This document shows positions 62,029-64,000 of a stretch of DNA of 64,000 nucleotides, piece after piece. Below the pieces are notes generated by a model. The model made no database searches. It worked only from the letters and a program-made list of their open reading frames with translations, and was not told the origin of the DNA. Made by a program: the position numbers and the translations under genes. The stretch spans positions 151,793 to 215,792 of the forward strand of contig DLGC01000010.1 of NCBI GenBank assembly GCA_002482525.1, in the 5' to 3' direction. Position 1 is the stretch's first letter. Every line of letters starts with the position of its first letter. The stretch comes from Propionibacteriaceae bacterium UBA7704. GTDB lineage: Bacteria; Actinomycetota; Actinomycetes; Propionibacteriales; Propionibacteriaceae.

Positions 62029-62459
62029 CGCAATGGGCGGCGGCTGCTGCTGAGCACGCCTTGGCTCAGTTCGCCGACTTCGCCGACGCCACGGCGACGC
62101 AGGCCATCGGCGCAGCCCGTGGCTGGGCCAACGGCGAAGCCTCACTGGATGACTGCCGCGACGCCGCCTTCGCCGCCCACCTCTGCGCGCGAGAGTTGTC
62201 CGAAGCCGGCTACCAGGCGGTCGCCACCTGTGTGCGAGCCGCCAGCAATGCCGCAGCCAGCGCCGACGATCCTGCCCTGGCCGGGACAGCGGCCGACTAC
62301 GCCCTTGAGGCGGTCATGCTGAACAGTGCGCCGTGCGAACAGCAATTCAACGCGGGCACCGAGCGGCGCTGGCAGTGGTCGCAGTTGACCGAGCCGCACC
62401 GCAGCGAGGTCTTCACACAGGAGCCTCCCGAGCCTGCTGCGGCAAGCTGCGCCATCTGA
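62001..62459 (+). CDS. Putative immunity-like protein (Imm5-like)
   Basis: A 152-residue all-helical protein with a repeating pattern of Ala/Asp-rich helices (AIGAARGWANGEASLDDCRDAA, cut into AFAAHLCARELSEAG). It resembles the small putative immunity proteins annotated near toxins in actinobacteria. No toxin is adjacent. GGAG precedes the ATG at 62001. It overlaps the HAD gene by 28 bases. Confidence 0.65.
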   Translation: MEPIGDPVLTQWAAAAAEHALAQFADFADATATQAIGAARGWANGEASLDDCRDAAFAAHLCARELSEAGYQAVATCVRAASNAAASADDPALAGTAADYALEAVMLNSAPCEQQFNAGTERRWQWSQLTEPHRSEVFTQEPPEPAAASCAI

Positions 62460-62581
62460 AGGCGAACCGCCGCCCGTGAGCCGGCCTCATCGCGGCATCA
62501 CACGAAGCTCACCCAATCCATAGCTTCGTCACAGCTTGGGAACGCACGCTTGATATCAGAACGAAGAGAGAGGAGCCGATC

Positions 62582-62932
62582 ATGCACCGATTCCCGATGC
62601 CTGGTGGCAATGGCCTGGGGATCCTTTTCGGTATCGCCGGCTTCGTAGGCACCTTGGTATTCATCGGGCTGGTCATCGCGCTCGTGGTGTACCTGGCCCG
62701 ACGCAACAAGACGGTCCAACCCGGACATCCCGGTCAACCGGGCCATCGTGCACCGATGCCGCCCGCCGTGCAGATCCTGGATGAACGACTGGCAAGCGGA
62801 GATATCGAAATCGAGGACTACCTGAATCGCAAAGCTGCGCTGCTGGGTGACGTCCCCAAACCCGCCGAATGGACGCCGACCCCAACACCGGAATCACCAG
62901 CACCCGCAGGCGACGACAAGCCACAAGGCTGA
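62582..62932 (+). CDS. Small membrane protein with SHOCT domain
   Basis: A 116-residue protein with one or two N-terminal hydrophobic helices (residues about 10-42) and a C-terminal SHOCT motif (ILDERLASGDIEIEDYLNRK). SHOCT motifs are short C-terminal helical hairpins. GAGAGGAG precedes the ATG. A strong hairpin terminator follows six bases after the stop. Confidence 0.85.
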   Translation: MHRFPMPGGNGLGILFGIAGFVGTLVFIGLVIALVVYLARRNKTVQPGHPGQPGHRAPMPPAVQILDERLASGDIEIEDYLNRKAALLGDVPKPAEWTPTPTPESPAPAGDDKPQG

Positions 62933-62937
62933 ACCAA

Positions 62938-62978
62938 CGATGATGGGCGGCGCATTCGCTGTGCGCCGCCCATCATCG
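62938..62978 (+). terminator. Strong hairpin terminator
   Basis: A perfect 17-bp stem (62938-62954 with 62962-62978) with a 7-base loop begins six bases after the SHOCT gene stop. Confidence 0.88.
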
Positions 62979-63016
62979 TGTCCGAAGGCGCGGCCTGAAC
63001 CAGGCGCCGTTGGCTG

Positions 63017-63043
63017 TATGAACCTTTATGAACCTTCTGAACC
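63017..63043 (+). promoter_or_regulatory. Tandem TATGAACCTT repeats before the CHAP gene
   Basis: TATGAACCTT occurs twice in tandem (63017-63026, 63027-63036), followed by CTGAACC (63037-63043). The TGAAC cores are spaced 10 and 9 bases, one helical turn. The -10-like TAAACT is at 63070. This is the look of an activator site at about -35 to -60. On the other strand it reads GTTCA repeats, reminiscent of the actinobacterial PHO box but with shorter period. Confidence 0.55.
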
Positions 63044-63108
63044 GCGACTTCCACCGGCGTAAACATCCCTAAACTGCTGCCCCTGAATCCAGGAGACAGG
63101 GAAATATC

Positions 63109-64000
63109 GTGAGTTGGTGGGTTCGAGTTCACCGCGCAGCAGCGTCGGGCGCTTTTCTCGGCCGGGTGGGGCCGAATTTGAGCGACAGCCGCTCTTCGCT
63201 ACCTGCTCTGGTTCACCTCAAGCGCATGGTCTTGGCGCTCGCCATATCGCTGGCCATGCTGTACTCCATAGGCGTGGCCTCAGCCCAGGCAGTAACCTAC
63301 TTCCCAGCGATCTGCCAGGGTTATTCCGGCTGCAATGAGTCCAACAATGGCAACGGCGGCTATCAGTTCGCGAGTAGCACCTCGTACTGGAACCAATACC
63401 CGAACCACAACTGCACCAACTATGCCGCGTACCGAGCGATCCGAAACGGCGCGCCGCAGAACCTGGGTTATAGCCTCGGGGGTGCCGAGACTTGGGGACC
63501 CATCGCCGAGCAACATGGCGTCAGCGTCGATAACAGTCCCACCGTCGGTTCGATCGCCTGGTTCAGTTGGGGCCATGTCGCCTATGTTGAAGCGATCGAA
63601 GGCGACAAGGTCGTTGTATCTGAAGACAACTACTCCGACGCTGATGGAAACGTGCCCGGCGACTTTGACTGGCGCCGCTACTACATCAGTGACGTCACCA
63701 AGTTCATACATTTCACAACGGCTACGACGGCCCCGGACGCCGACAACGATGGCACTCCTGATAGCGCCGACAAATGTCCGACAGTTGCCGGGCCAGGGTC
63801 TACCAACGGATGCCCGGACTTCGACGGTGACAGCGTCGCCGACGAGGAAGATCCGTGCCGATCAGCGGCTGGCCCGGTCGCATATGAGGGATGCCCCGTT
63901 GAGGCAGTCGACGTGGAGTCGAATCGACCAAGAGTTGACTTCAACAACGACGGCAAAGCCGACTACTGCCGCGTCATCGGCGGCGTCCCCGGCTACCGAA
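63109..64000 (+). CDS. Secreted CHAP-domain protein with calcium-binding repeats, N-terminal part
   Basis: The frame is open to the end of the window (297 codons, partial). An N-terminal extension of about 39 residues precedes a signal peptide (MVLALAISLAMLYSIGVASA, cleavage near residue 61). A CHAP amidase domain follows with catalytic Cys102 (NCTNYAAYRA) and His156 (WGHVAYVEAI). Asp-rich thrombospondin type 3 repeats are at about 209-250 (DADNDGTPDSAD, DFDGDSVADEED). A VCBS/FG-GAP-like repeat starts at about 277 (DFNNDGKADYC). It is a secreted wall hydrolase or adhesin. The GTG at 63109 has AGGG upstream; ATG 63226 is possible. Confidence 0.8.
   Translation, partial: MSWWVRVHRAAASGAFLGRVGPNLSDSRSSLPALVHLKRMVLALAISLAMLYSIGVASAQAVTYFPAICQGYSGCNESNNGNGGYQFASSTSYWNQYPNHNCTNYAAYRAIRNGAPQNLGYSLGGAETWGPIAEQHGVSVDNSPTVGSIAWFSWGHVAYVEAIEGDKVVVSEDNYSDADGNVPGDFDWRRYYISDVTKFIHFTTATTAPDADNDGTPDSADKCPTVAGPGSTNGCPDFDGDSVADEEDPCRSAAGPVAYEGCPVEAVDVESNRPRVDFNNDGKADYCRVIGGVPGYR

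Overview
The window is a GC-rich, gene-dense stretch of chromosome from a Gram-positive actinobacterium, most likely of the order Propionibacteriales (family Propionibacteriaceae is my best guess). Supporting signs are polyphosphate glucokinase, DivIVA-type coiled-coil proteins, the ffs-dnaX-ybaB-recR block, many GTGA/ATGA start-stop overlaps, and several genes whose start codon sits 6-7 bases after a TANNNT -10 box (leaderless transcripts). No phage, insertion sequence or CRISPR array was seen. The first gene (amidohydrolase) and the last gene (secreted CHAP protein) are cut by the window edges.

Layout. 1-2256: amidohydrolase tail, ion permease and CBS protein. 2453-3944: a soluble PAS protein. 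4163-8044: thiamine ABC transporter thiB-thiP-thiQ under a TPP riboswitch. 8109-13186: HerA-like ATPase, a membrane protein with a small C-terminal domain, and two long coiled-coil (DivIVA-like) proteins. 13346-16999: tRNA-Gly(CCC), a LuxR regulator, a DUF1707/LiaF-like protein and two bacterial PH-domain membrane proteins. 16993-18772: galE and polyphosphate glucokinase. 18901-29534: a type IV pilus locus, with pilB on the plus strand converging on a minus-strand pilA-minor pilins-pilD-pilMNO-pilT-pilC array; one minor pilin carries a regular 36-residue-repeat beta-solenoid. 29938-32673: argS, a Crp-like regulator and a DUF4242 protein. 32969-35509: cytochrome bd oxidase cydAB. 35632-43785: a cell-wall polymer cluster (SanA-like protein, a cytidylyltransferase-oxidoreductase fusion, a TagGH-like exporter and a glycerophosphotransferase) with pgi embedded, plus an SH3 protein. 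43889-47634: a degenerate KDPG-aldolase-like protein, a PEBP protein, a DUF4031-HD fusion, a Pro/Thr-rich secreted protein and a VanY-like peptidase. 47689-51215: an eukaryote-type double phosphofructokinase, a universal stress protein and two fluoride channel genes. 51350-52096: a PxKF secreted protein. 52222-57617: pyruvate:ferredoxin oxidoreductase and an NCS1 permease. 57812-62459: ffs, dnaX, ybaB, recR, a HAD phosphatase and an immunity-like protein. 62582-64000: a SHOCT protein and the start of a secreted CHAP/TSP3 protein.

Taken together, ppgK, pgi, pfk, galE, PFOR and cydAB describe a sugar-fermenting, polyphosphate-using facultative or microaerophilic organism. Thiamine uptake would supply the cofactor of PFOR. 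The pilus locus, glycopolymer cluster, coiled-coil proteins and the secreted SH3, CHAP and VanY proteins make the rest of the window largely about the cell surface.

The points most worth a second look are the beta-solenoid pilin, a sequence element shared upstream of pilA and the distant PAS gene, the cytidylyltransferase-oxidoreductase fusion, the double PFK, and the operator-like direct repeats before the CHAP gene.
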